From Actinomycetes bacterium (GTDB lineage Bacteria; Actinomycetota; Thermoleophilia; Gaiellales; Gaiellaceae), in assembly GCA_025358355.1 (NCBI GenBank), contig JANYJX010000042.1, positions 1 through 64,000 on the forward strand: 64,000 nt of DNA, in the 5' to 3' direction. Shown here in pieces: positions 27,476 to 37,452 of the stretch (the stretch's first letter is position 1; each line of letters starts with the position of its first letter). A program made the position numbers and the translations under genes. The notes under the pieces are model-generated. The model saw only the letters and a list, made by a program, of their open reading frames with translations. It did not search any database and was not told the DNA's origin.

Positions 27476-28330
27476 CTACACCTCCACGACAAGACCGTCG
27501 TAGGCGAAGGTCAGCTCGCGGCCGAGCGCGCCAGGCAGCCGCAGCAGATCGTCATACCCGAGCTCGTCGACCTCCTCGACGTGCGAGAGCACGACGCGCT
27601 TCGCCTCCAGCCGGTCAACGATCTCCAACGTCTCGACGAACGTCGCCTCGTACTGCAGCACGGGATGGTCGCGATGGAGCCGCCGCTCGCCGTTGAACGG
27701 GTCGTACTCGCAGATCCCCATCGGCAGCACCGCTAGGTCGGCGCCGCACACCTCCGCCGGCGGCACCCAACCGTTCAGCTCGTCCATCGCGAGCAGCAGC
27801 CGCCGATCGCGCCCGACGAGCTCGAACGCGTAGACGTAGTCCTCGGCGAGGCGAAACGGGCGGATCTCGACATCGCCGATCAGGACAGTCTCGCCGTCGC
27901 GCAGCTCGTGGATCCGGATCCAGCCGCGCTGCTGCATGAACTCGAGGTGCTCCATCCCGCCGAGGTAGGCGCGGAAGTCGACCGCCACCTGCTGCGGCAG
28001 GTAGATGTCCGTAAAATGCTGGCGTTTCGCCTCGCGCGGCCAGCCGCGAAAGTCGCCGTTGCGCGTCTCCCACACCCGCCGGCCCATCGTGTGATCCGGG
28101 TGCCAGTGCGAATAGAAGCACGCGGCGATATCGCCGATCCGCGCGCGATCGAGCTGCAGCTTCGACTCCTCCGGTGTGTCAAACAACACGTTCGGGCCGT
28201 GGACGAAGACACTTGGGCCGGTGCGCACGTACGGCGCGCCCTTCGCCCGCGCTTCCTCGCACACGCGGCATGTGCACCCGGGCCGCGGCGTGGTGGTCGC
28301 GCCGCCCGAGCCGAGCACCTCGACTCTCAC
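27476..28330 (-). CDS. MBL-fold metallohydrolase
   Basis: LGSGGATTTPRPGCTCRVC; YSHWHPDHTMGRRVWE; LSHVEEVDELGYD. Confidence 0.8.
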   Translation of the reverse strand: MRVEVLGSGGATTTPRPGCTCRVCEEARAKGAPYVRTGPSVFVHGPNVLFDTPEESKLQLDRARIGDIAACFYSHWHPDHTMGRRVWETRNGDFRGWPREAKRQHFTDIYLPQQVAVDFRAYLGGMEHLEFMQQRGWIRIHELRDGETVLIGDVEIRPFRLAEDYVYAFELVGRDRRLLLAMDELNGWVPPAEVCGADLAVLPMGICEYDPFNGERRLHRDHPVLQYEATFVETLEIVDRLEAKRVVLSHVEEVDELGYDDLLRLPGALGRELTFAYDGLVVEV

Positions 28331-29682
28331 GCGAGCGCCCGCGGCAGGGCTGCGACGACATCCGAAGCAATCAGGCCGGCCTGGTGCGGGACGAGCGCTG
28401 CGGCGCGGCCGTGCGCGATCGCCGCGGACACGGCGGCCGTCTCGGCGTCGAGTCCCTTGGCGAGAAACGCCGCGATCACGCCGGTGAGCACATCGCCGCT
28501 GCCGGCGGTAGCGAGCGAGGGCGGGCCGGCGTCGGCGATCACCGGGTTGCCGCGCGGCCCGACGACAATCGTGTCGACGCCTTTGAGCAGGACAACCGCG
28601 CCGTACCGGTCCGCGCAGCTGCGCGCCGCCTCGAGCCGGTGCGCGTCCACCCAGGCCGACCTCTCGCCGAGGAGCCGCGCCAACTCTCCCGCGTGCGGCG
28701 TCAGAATCGTCTGCGCAACGCGGTGGAACGGCTCCAGCCCGAACAGCGCATCCGCATCGACGACGACCGGGAGATCCAGCCGCGCGAGCAGTTCGCGCAC
28801 AAACGATCCAGCGCGAGGCTCGCGCCCAAGGCCCGGCCCGAGCGCGACGGCATCCGCGCGTTCGGCAGCGCGCAGAACCGTCTCGACGGCGTCTTCCGGA
28901 GCGAAGCCGATTTTGACGGGCTCAAGCAGACGCGCCTCGACGGCCGGCAAGACATCGTGCGGCAACGCAACCGTGACGTAGCCAGCATCGGCCCGGAACG
29001 CAGCTTCGGCGGCCAGACACACAGCGCCGCTCAGTCCGCGCGAGCCGCCGACCACGAGCACACGACCCGCCGTCATCTTCGAGTCGCGCGCACCGCGTCG
29101 TGGCACAAGACCGAGAATCGCGGCTGTCCCCCGACGCGCGGCAGTCTCGCCCGGCTCGAGTCCGATCTCGGCGACGACGACGCGCCCGGCGTGGAACCGG
29201 CCCGGCGCGACAACCGTCCCAACTTTCAACCCGTGGAAGGTCACAGTCAACGCGGCCACGACCGCCGGCCCGGCAACCTCTCCGCTCGAAGCATCGACAC
29301 CGGACGGGACATCGACCGCCACCACTGGCGCACCCGCAGCGTTGATCCGCTCGATCAGCGCGACAGCCTCAGGTCGCGGCTCGCCGCGGAAGCCCGTACC
29401 GAATAGCGCATCGATGACGACATCGAATCCCCCCGGCTCGTCAGTCTCGACTGCTTCGCGCCCCGCCTCGCGCAAGACCCGCGCCGCGATCCGCCCATCG
29501 CCGCCGTTCGAGCCACTACCGCAGACAACCGCAAACCGCCGCGCCGACGGAAACGTCCGCATCGCCTCCCGCGCGACGGCGACGCCAGCCCGTTCCATCA
29601 GCTCCGGCGCAGTCGCCGGGAAGCCGGGGTAACGTGCTTCCGCCGCCTGCATCTCGGCCGTGCTGTACAGCGGCTCGAACAC
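28327..29682 (-). CDS. nnr: Bifunctional NAD(P)H-hydrate epimerase / ADP-dependent dehydratase
   Basis: YjeF_N domain (CGSGSNGGDGRIAARVL) fused to carbohydrate-kinase-like domain (ILTPHAGELARLLG, ATAGSGDVLTGVIAA). Confidence 0.93.
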   Translation of the reverse strand: MFEPLYSTAEMQAAEARYPGFPATAPELMERAGVAVAREAMRTFPSARRFAVVCGSGSNGGDGRIAARVLREAGREAVETDEPGGFDVVIDALFGTGFRGEPRPEAVALIERINAAGAPVVAVDVPSGVDASSGEVAGPAVVAALTVTFHGLKVGTVVAPGRFHAGRVVVAEIGLEPGETAARRGTAAILGLVPRRGARDSKMTAGRVLVVGGSRGLSGAVCLAAEAAFRADAGYVTVALPHDVLPAVEARLLEPVKIGFAPEDAVETVLRAAERADAVALGPGLGREPRAGSFVRELLARLDLPVVVDADALFGLEPFHRVAQTILTPHAGELARLLGERSAWVDAHRLEAARSCADRYGAVVLLKGVDTIVVGPRGNPVIADAGPPSLATAGSGDVLTGVIAAFLAKGLDAETAAVSAAIAHGRAAALVPHQAGLIASDVVAALPRALA

Positions 29683-29683
29683 G

Positions 29684-30046
29684 TCAGCCCTCGCGGGGCA
29701 TTACGACAGCGATCGCCGCGGCCAGCTCGCGCGAGTGCGTCATCGAGAGATCGATCTGCCCGGCCGCCATCCGCTCGGCCCACGCCGCGGTCTTGCCCGA
29801 GAGGCCGACCGATGGCTTCGGGCGACCGACGATCTCGATCTCCTTCCACGTGAATCGGACACCGCAGCCGAGCGCCTTGCCGACTGCTTCCTTGCCGGCG
29901 AAACGGCCCGCGTAGCTCTCGGCCGGATTCTTCTTCGAATCGCAGTAGTCTCGTTCGGCCTGGGTGAAGCAGCGCTCGCGGAACCCCGCCCGCTCGAGCG
30001 CGCGCCGGATGCGCGCGATCTCAATCAGGTCGACGCCGACATTCAT
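29684..30046 (-). CDS. acpS: Holo-[acyl-carrier-protein] synthase
   Basis: VGVDLIEIARIRRAL, YAGRFAGKEAVGKALG. Confidence 0.92.
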   Translation of the reverse strand: MNVGVDLIEIARIRRALERAGFRERCFTQAERDYCDSKKNPAESYAGRFAGKEAVGKALGCGVRFTWKEIEIVGRPKPSVGLSGKTAAWAERMAAGQIDLSMTHSRELAAAIAVVMPREG

Positions 30047-30819
30047 CGCGCGCGTTCCAGCCACTCCGGGAACTGGGCGATCGAGCTGACGACCACCTCC
30101 GGAACTGCCATGTCCCCGTCGAGCTGCTCGGGCCGGAACTTCCCGGTGCGAACGAGAGCTGTCCGCATCCCGAACGACTGCGCGCCGCGGACGTCGGCCT
30201 CGATGTCGTCGGTCACCATCCACGTCAGCTCCGGCTGCGCGCCAAGCGCATCGAGCGCGGCCGCGAAGTACGACGGGCTCGGCTTCCCGAGCACGGTCGC
30301 ATCGACACCGGTCGCGTATTCGAGTCCCGCAACGAACGCGCCCGCGTCGAGCAGCGGCCCGCGGCTCGTCTGCCACCATTTGTTCTTGTGCAGGCAGAAG
30401 AGCTCGGCGCCGGCGCGGATCTCGCTGAACGCGCGCCCGAGATTCATGTAGCTGAAGACCTGATTCGGCTCGGTCGTCTCGTCGCAGCCGCCGATCAGCA
30501 CGGCGTCAGCGTCGTGCCCGACGAGCTCGAGCCCCTCGAGGTCGGGGACGATCGCCGCCATCACGAGCGCCACGACACGGCGACCCGCAAGCTCGCGCGC
30601 GGCCGCGCGCGGCGTCGTCTGCAGCTCGTCGTCCGAAAGTTCGATCCCAAGCGCACGCAGCTCCTCAGCCAGCAAGTCGCGCGGCCGCGTTGAGTTGTTC
30701 GTGACGAAGCGCAGCGTGTGTCCGTCGCGCCGCAGCCGCGCAACCGCCTCGGCCGCGCCCGGAATCGGCTCCCCCGAGACGTGGAGCACCCCGTCGACGT
30801 CAAGGAGGATGCACGCCAT
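30043..30819 (-). CDS. HAD-IIA family hydrolase
   Basis: LLDVDGVLHVSGEPIPGA, FVTNNSTRPR, MVTDDIEADVRGAQSFGM. Confidence 0.88.
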   Translation of the reverse strand: MACILLDVDGVLHVSGEPIPGAAEAVARLRRDGHTLRFVTNNSTRPRDLLAEELRALGIELSDDELQTTPRAAARELAGRRVVALVMAAIVPDLEGLELVGHDADAVLIGGCDETTEPNQVFSYMNLGRAFSEIRAGAELFCLHKNKWWQTSRGPLLDAGAFVAGLEYATGVDATVLGKPSPSYFAAALDALGAQPELTWMVTDDIEADVRGAQSFGMRTALVRTGKFRPEQLDGDMAVPEVVVSSIAQFPEWLERAR

Positions 30820-30835
30820 GGGGCTAGTCTGCCGC

Positions 30836-31261
30836 ATGAGCACATCTGGCGAGTCGCCATCGATCCGCGTCACGCGCTCCGTCGCGATTCCTCTTGTGGA
30901 GATCGAGTTTCGCGCGTCGCGCTCCAGCGGCCCCGGCGGGCAGCACGCGAACACGTCCGAGACAAAGGTCGACGCGCGCTTCGATGTGATGGCGTCGGGC
31001 GCGCTCACCGACGCGCAGAAGCGCAGGGTTGTCGCGAAGGCCGGGCCGATCATCCGCGCCGTCGCCCAGGACGAGCGCAGCCAGCTGCGCAACCGCGAGC
31101 TCGCGACCGAGCGCCTCGTCCATCGCTTGCGCGAGGCGCTGCACGTGGATCGCCACCGCGTTCCGACGAAACCGACAACCGGAGCGCGCGAGCGGCGGCT
31201 GGAGGAGAAGAAGCACCGCGGCGCGATCAAGCGACTGCGTCGCCCTGATCCCGAGGACTGA
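30836..31261 (+). CDS. arfB: ArfB-like peptidyl-tRNA hydrolase (RF-type GGQ protein)
   Basis: RSSGPGGQHANTSETKVDARFD and basic C-terminal tail. Confidence 0.88.
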   Translation: MSTSGESPSIRVTRSVAIPLVEIEFRASRSSGPGGQHANTSETKVDARFDVMASGALTDAQKRRVVAKAGPIIRAVAQDERSQLRNRELATERLVHRLREALHVDRHRVPTKPTTGARERRLEEKKHRGAIKRLRRPDPED

Positions 31262-31262
31262 C

Positions 31263-31703
31263 GTGCGACCGCTTGTCTCGTGTCTGATGGCTGTCGTCGT
31301 CTTGCTGGTTGCCGGCTGCGGCTCGCAGGCGCCGCCGAACGCCAAGCCCGGCTTGCCGCGGATCGTCGAAGGATTCACACTCCTGCCGTGCCCACACGGC
31401 AAGGCGGCCGAGGCGACGATCGGCATGGAAGGGTGCAGCGAGTAGAGGGTCCACCGGATCGAGGTCAAGATCTTCGCCGAAGAGCGGATGATCTACTCCT
31501 CGTTGACGCCGAAATATCGACGCGTCTTCGCGCGCGCGGAGCGCGCTTGGGCGGTGTACCGAAACGATCTCTGCACCCCTCGCGTGTCGGGCTACGGCCA
31601 CGGCACCGGCGGGCCCGTTGAGGCCGGCATCTGCGATGAAGAGATCACGTCAGCTCACCTCAGAACCCTCATCGCGACGCAGACTCTCCTCACGCAGCAC
31701 TGA
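31263..31703 (+). pseudogene. LprI/DUF1311-like lipoprotein interrupted by in-frame amber codon (TAG 31443-31445)
   Basis: Lipobox LLVAGC, then ATIGMEGCSE-TAG-RVHRIEVKIFAEERMIYSSL..ARAERAWAVYRNDLC in one continuous frame. Confidence 0.65.
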
Positions 31704-31731
31704 CAGCGGCGCCTATCCGTAGGATCGCGGT

Positions 31732-33312
31732 GTGGATGTCCTCGCGCTGACGCCGCTCCTCGCGGAGCTTCCCACCGAGCGGACGCACCTCCTCGACAAC
31801 CTCGGTCGGATACGTCGCGAGGTCGGCCCGATCACGCCGGAGCTCTCCGATGCGCTCGCGAATCACATGAACCTGCGCCTCGGCGACGTGCACGAGGTCG
31901 TTTCGTTCTACTCGTTCCTCCAGGTGCCGGTGACGACGTACCGGGTCTGCACCGGGCCGATCTGCGACTGCGCGGGCTCGCGCAAGCTGCTGGAGCAGGA
32001 TGGCGCAATGGAGGTGCCGTGCCTCGGCCACTGCGACCTCGCCCCGGTCGCGACGCGCGGCGACACGATCTTGCCCGGCGGCGAGGATCGGCCGGTCACC
32101 TACGCGACAAGCGTCGGGCCGGCGCTCGGTCTAGAACAGGCCGACGAGTCGCTCACCGACTACGAGCGCCGCGGCGGGCTCGCCGTCCTGCGCGCTCTCC
32201 CCACGGCTCAGCGAATCGTCGAGGAGCTCAAGGCGGCCGGCCTCGCCGGCTACGGCGGCGCCGGCTTTCCGACCGGGCTCAAGTGGGAGTCGCTGCTGCG
32301 CGAACCTGCGCCGCGCGTCCTCGTCGTCAACGCGGATGAGGGCGAGCCGGGGACGATCAAGGATCGCTATGTCATGGAGCTCCGGCCGCACCTGCTACTC
32401 GAAGGGACGCTGATCGCGATGCGCGCGCTCGACTGCCCGGAGGGCTACATCTACCTGCGCGAGGAGTACGCGACCGCCCGCGCGCGGCTGCTCGCGGCGA
32501 TCGAGGAGCTACGCGCTGCCGGGCTGCTCGACGGGCTCACGCTCGACCTCGTCGTCGGCGCCGGTGCGTACATCGCCGGCGAGGAGACCGGGATGCTCGA
32601 GTCGATGGAAGGTCGCCGGGCGATGCCGCGGCTGAAGCCTCCGTTCCCGACGCAGTTCGGGCATCTCGGCCGGCCGACGCTGATCAACAACGTCGAGACG
32701 CTCGCCCACATCCCGGCAATCCTCCAAAACGGCGGCGCGTGGTGGGCCGCGCTCGGACGCGACGGCTCCTCCGGCACGCGGCTGTGGTCGATCTCGGGCG
32801 CGGTCGCGCGACCGGGTTGCTACGAGGCACCGAACGGGATCACGCTGCGCGAGCTGATCGACGACCACGCAGGCGGCGCGACCGAGGAGATCGGCGCAAT
32901 CGTTCCCGGTGGCGCAGCGTCGGGGATCCTTCCCCCTGACGCGCTCGATGTCCCGCTCACGCGCGACGCGCTGCGCGAGTACGGCTCCGGCGTCGGCTCG
33001 GCCGCGGTGCAGGTTTTCCCGCGCAGCTACCCGGTCTTGCGACTGCTCTCCGAGACGATGCGGTTCTTCGCAGAGGAGTCGTGCCAGAAATGCACGCCCT
33101 GCCGGATCGGCAACCGCGCGCTGCATCATCTTTTCGAGCAGCTCGAGCACGGAGAGGCCGTGATGCCACGTTGGCAGGTCGACGAGTGGCTGCTCGCGAT
33201 GGAGAAGACCTCGATCTGCGGCCTCGGCCAGGCCTCGCCGATCCCGGTACGCAACGCAATGCGGATCTGGCCGGAGCTGTTCGCGCCGCTTGACGGGGTA
33301 GTGTCCACTTGA
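31732..33312 (+). CDS. NuoE-NuoF fusion; diaphorase subunit of NAD-dependent formate dehydrogenase
   Basis: 2Fe-2S thioredoxin-like part (CTGPICDCAGS..CLGHCDLAP) followed by NuoF (GYGGAGFPTGLKWE, NADEGEPGTIKDR, ESCQKCTPCRIG). Confidence 0.9.
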   Translation: MDVLALTPLLAELPTERTHLLDNLGRIRREVGPITPELSDALANHMNLRLGDVHEVVSFYSFLQVPVTTYRVCTGPICDCAGSRKLLEQDGAMEVPCLGHCDLAPVATRGDTILPGGEDRPVTYATSVGPALGLEQADESLTDYERRGGLAVLRALPTAQRIVEELKAAGLAGYGGAGFPTGLKWESLLREPAPRVLVVNADEGEPGTIKDRYVMELRPHLLLEGTLIAMRALDCPEGYIYLREEYATARARLLAAIEELRAAGLLDGLTLDLVVGAGAYIAGEETGMLESMEGRRAMPRLKPPFPTQFGHLGRPTLINNVETLAHIPAILQNGGAWWAALGRDGSSGTRLWSISGAVARPGCYEAPNGITLRELIDDHAGGATEEIGAIVPGGAASGILPPDALDVPLTRDALREYGSGVGSAAVQVFPRSYPVLRLLSETMRFFAEESCQKCTPCRIGNRALHHLFEQLEHGEAVMPRWQVDEWLLAMEKTSICGLGQASPIPVRNAMRIWPELFAPLDGVVST

Positions 33313-36008
33313 TGGTCGAGTTCACCCTCGACGGCCGACCGGCCACAGCAAGCGAGGGCGAGCTACTCGTCCATGCCGCCGCGCGCCAAGGCGTCTTCAT
33401 CCCGACGCTCTGCCACGACGACAAGCTGGAGCCGTACGGGGGCTGCCGGATGTGTGTCGTCGATGTCGAGGGGGCACCGCGGCCGATGCCCGCCTGCGCG
33501 ACGCGCGTCGCTCCCGGCATGGTCGTCTCGACGAACGGCTCGACGACAGATTTCCGGCGCACGCTCACCGAGATGCTTCTCACCGAGCATCTCGACCCCA
33601 ACCCCGGCGGGCGTCCGAACGAGCTCACCGACCTCGCGCAGGAGCTCGGCGCCGAGGCCCCGTTCATCCTCCCCGACGCGAAGCGTGAGCCGTACGAGGA
33701 TCGGAACAAGCTGATGGGCTACGAGCCCGACAGCTGCATCCTCTGCAATCGCTGCGTCCGCTACACGCAGGAGGTGATGCAATGCTCGGCACTGTCGCTT
33801 GAGGGTCGCGGCGGCGAGGCGCGCATCGTGCCAACGTGGGGTAAGTCCTGGCTCGATACGGAATGCGAGCTCTGCGGTGGCTGCCTCTCCGTCTGCCCAA
33901 CCGGCGCGCTCCACGAGAAGTTCCTCACCGGAGCGGATGTCGAGGAGAGCGCGCTGACGAAGGTCAAGACGACGTGCACCTTCTGCGGCGTCGGCTGCCA
34001 GCTCGACCTCAACGTCGACCCGGCCACGGACCGGATCGTCAAGGTCACATCCGAGCCTCATTACGTCTCGAACGAGGGCAATCTCTGCGTCAAGGGCCGC
34101 TTCTCGTTCAACTTCGTCCACCATCCGGACCGCCTCACCGAGCCGCTCGTGCGCGGCGAGGACGGCGAGCTCCATCCTGCGACCTGGGAGCAGGCGCTCC
34201 AGGTCGCGGCCGACGGCATCAAGGGGGTGATCGCCCGCCACGGCACGCAGGCAGTCGGTTTTCTCGCCAGCGCCCGTTTGACGAACGAGGAGAACTACCT
34301 GATCCAGAAGCTCGCTCGCAACGGCGTCGGCACGAACTCCGTCCACTCCTGCGAAGCGACCTGACACGCTCCGACCCTTTACGGCCTGGTCAGGTCGTTC
34401 GGCAGAGGAGCATCCACCAACTCGATCCCCGAGATCGAGAACGACCGCTTCCTGTTCGTGATCGGCTCGAACACGACGGAGGCGCACCCGGTTCTCGCGT
34501 TGCGGATCAAGAAGGCGGTGCGGAACGGCGCGACGCTCGTCGTCGCCGACCCGCGCAAGATCTGGCTCACGAAGCTCGCGAAGCGCCACCTTCAGCTGCG
34601 TCCCGGCACCGACGTGTGGCTGCTGAACGCGATGATGCACACGATCCTCACCGAGGGGCTGCAGGACGAGGACTTCATCCGCGACCACACCGAGGACTTC
34701 GACGCGGTGCGCGAGGTCGTCATGCGCTACACGCCGGAGGAGGCCGAGAAGGTCACCGGCGTGCCGGCCGAGGCGATCCGCGCGACCGCGCGCGAGTACG
34801 CGTCCGAGCGCCACGCCGGCATCTTCTACACCCTCGGGATCACCGAGCACGCCTGCGGCGTCGACAACATCTGGTCGCTCGCGAACCTCGTCCTGATGAC
34901 CGGCCACCTCGGCTACGAGTCGACCGGGCTGAATGCGCTGCGCGGCCAGAACAACGTCCAGGGCCTGAACGACTCCGGTGCGAACCCGACGTACTTGCCG
35001 GGTTACCAGTCGGTCGACGATCCCGAGATCCGGGCGAAGTTCGCCTCGGTGTGGGGCGGCGAGGTGCCTGCGACGCCCGGTTACCGCCTCGACCAGATGA
35101 TCTCCGGCCTCCACGACGGGCGGATCAAGGCGCTATACCTGATCGGCGAGAACCCGGCGCAGACCGAGCCGAACGTGCACCACGTCGAGGAGGGGCTCGG
35201 CAACCTCGAGTTCCTGATCTCGCAGGATCTGTTCCTGAACGAGACCTCGCGCGACCACGCGAACGTCGTCTTCCCCGCATCGTCGTTCGCGGAAAAGGAC
35301 GGGACGTTCACGAACACCGAGCGCCGCGTGAACCTCGTGCGCACCGCCGTGCCGCCGCCCGGGAACGCACGGGTCGATCGCGAGATCGTGATCGCGATGG
35401 CGAAGGCGCTCGGGGCGGACTGGCCGGAGTACCCAGACGCCGAGTCGGTGTGGAACGAGCTCGCTGGGTTGGCGCCGAATTGGGCCGGGATCACGTACGC
35501 GCGCCTCGAGCAAGAAGGGATCCAGTGGCCGTGCGTCGATTCGGATGACCCGGGAACGCCATTCCTCCACGCGCCAAGGCCCGCACGCCCGAATGGGCGC
35601 GGCAAGTTCTTCCCCGTCGAGTGGCAGCCGCCGATCGAGCAGCCGGACTCCGAGTACCCGCTCGTCCTATCCACGGGCCGGACGCTGTACCACTACAACT
35701 CGGCGACGATGACGATGCGCGAGGCAGGCATCCTCGACAAGCAGGAGGATCCTTTCTTCGAGATCTCGCCCGAGGACGCCTCGAATCTCGGCCTCGCCGA
35801 CGGCGACTGGGCGCGTCTCGTCTCGCGGCGCGGCGAGCTAGAGGCGCGCGCGCAGATCGGCGATCGGGTCTACCCCGGGCTGGTCTGGATGGCGCTGCAT
35901 TTCGCTCAGGCAAGGGTGAATTGGCTGACGCACGACGTCGGCGACCCGTTGATTGGCACGCCGGAGTACAAGGTGTCTGCGGTGCGGGTCGAGCGCGTCC
36001 CCGCATGA
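33309..36008 (+). CDS. fdhA: Formate dehydrogenase alpha subunit, selenocysteine-containing (UGA at 34362-34364 = Sec352)
   Basis: N-terminal 2Fe-2S and 4Fe-4S domains, molybdopterin oxidoreductase; NSVHSCEAT-U-HAPTLYGLVRSFGRGASTNS; both ORF halves are in the same frame. Confidence 0.93.
34372..34397 (+). promoter_or_regulatory. Putative fdhA bSECIS region
   Basis: CGACC (34372-34376) complementary to GGTCG (34393-34397) enclosing an apical segment with GGCCTGGT; position matches the region after UGA where bSECIS elements lie. Fold not computed. Confidence 0.45.
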
Positions 36009-36709
36009 TCGGCAAACCTCGCCTGTTCGCGCCGGAGTGCGAGTCAACGCAGCTGCTCCTGCTCGGCGCCGACCTGCCTGAGGGAGCTGTCGCAGTGACC
36101 GATCACCAGACCGCAGGTCGCGGGCGGCTCGGCCGAACGTGGGTCGAGGCGCCTGGGACAGCCGTGCTCTGCTCGGTGCTCCTGCGGCCCCCGGCTGAGC
36201 GTCGGGCGGTTGAGCTGTCACTGGTCACGGCGGTGGCCGTTGCCGAAGCGGTTGAGGCGGCCACGGGGCTGTCAGCCCAGATCAAGTGGCCGAACGACGT
36301 GATGCTGAACCGGCGCAAGGTGGCCGGCATCCTGGCCGAGATGCGCGACAGCGTCGTGGTCGTCGGGATCGGGATCAACGTCAACCAGACGCGCGAGCAA
36401 CTCCCCGCGGATGCACGGACACCGGCTGGATCGCTGCGGTCGCTGACGGGATGCGAGTACGACCGCGACGATGTGTCTGCGACGCTTTTCGCCCGGTTCG
36501 ACCAACGGTATGCCCAGTGGCTGGATCGAGGCTTGGACGGCGTGTTCGACGATCTCGGCTCGCGGGATTTTCTGCGCGGCCGTCGCGTGCGAGTTGGCGA
36601 CGAGGCGGGGACGGCGCTGCAGATCGACCGGCAAGGCCGGCTCGAGATCGCGTTCGACACCGGTGGCCATCGAACGATCGACAGTGGCGAAGTCGAGTTC
36701 GAGCGCTAG
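36005..36709 (+). CDS. birA: Biotin--[acetyl-CoA-carboxylase] ligase
   Basis: TDHQTAGRGRLGRTW, IKWPNDVMLNRRKVAGILAE, GIGINVNQ; ATGA overlap with fdhA. Confidence 0.93.
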   Translation: MIGKPRLFAPECESTQLLLLGADLPEGAVAVTDHQTAGRGRLGRTWVEAPGTAVLCSVLLRPPAERRAVELSLVTAVAVAEAVEAATGLSAQIKWPNDVMLNRRKVAGILAEMRDSVVVVGIGINVNQTREQLPADARTPAGSLRSLTGCEYDRDDVSATLFARFDQRYAQWLDRGLDGVFDDLGSRDFLRGRRVRVGDEAGTALQIDRQGRLEIAFDTGGHRTIDSGEVEFER

Positions 36710-37452
36710 CCGGTGAGCTGAAGCGGAATCTCGATGACGTGGATCCGAGAGCCGTCCTTGGCCGAGCTCTCATAGACGACGAGCTTGCCGGGCCCGGAAT
36801 GCCCAGCGGGATACGCAACCGTGAAGGCGAACGTGCCGCGCGTTCCCGAGCCCGATGTCGCCGTAACGAAGTGCTTGGCGATCACCTTGCCGGCAGAGTC
36901 GACGAGCTCGTAGGCGAACGTCGCCTCGAACGTGTTCGCCGTGCCTGTCACCCGCAACGGGGTCCTGACCTGCGCTTCCGGGAGTGGTGACTCGACCAGG
37001 ATCGCGGGCGTCTCGGGCTCGAAGTCAGCACGCGTGTACCGCTGGCCGTTCACGATCACCGGACGTGTCGTGGCGAACTGCGTGAGGGTGTAGACGGCCT
37101 GAGCGAGCGCGATCCGGGGCAACACGGCCGTGGTCAGACTGAGGATGTTCTTGTCCGTCAGTCCGAGCGTCCAGCCGCTCGCGTTCGGAACCGGTAGCGC
37201 AGTCGATGCGGCGAGTGGTTCCTCGGCCGTCGGCCCGACAGCCAGGTCCTTCCATGCACCAAGCCACGCCGGCTCGTTCGCCGAAACGAACCTCGACACG
37301 GGTAGCACGTTGTCGTGGTAGACGAAGTAGACCTTGACCAAGGTGAACTTCGCCGTCGGTGTGGCCGTGGTCGTCGCGTGCTTCGTGGCGCCGCAGCCTG
37401 CGAGAGCGACCACGAGCGCCGACAAGCCCAGAATTCGAGCGGCCCACCTCAT
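36706..37452 (-). CDS. Lipoprotein with GerMN and Gmad2-like domains
   Basis: LAGCG lipobox; GerMN-like N-terminal region; C-terminal ESPLPEAQVRTPLRVTGTANTFEATFAYEL Gmad2-like segment. Confidence 0.72.
   Translation of the reverse strand: MRWAARILGLSALVVALAGCGATKHATTTATPTAKFTLVKVYFVYHDNVLPVSRFVSANEPAWLGAWKDLAVGPTAEEPLAASTALPVPNASGWTLGLTDKNILSLTTAVLPRIALAQAVYTLTQFATTRPVIVNGQRYTRADFEPETPAILVESPLPEAQVRTPLRVTGTANTFEATFAYELVDSAGKVIAKHFVTATSGSGTRGTFAFTVAYPAGHSGPGKLVVYESSAKDGSRIHVIEIPLQLTG

Noticed and set aside
34362-34364. fdhA TGA as a nonsense mutation/pseudogene
   Set aside because: Position is the established Sec site, frame and conserved domains continue to the natural stop, and fdhD/mobA are adjacent.
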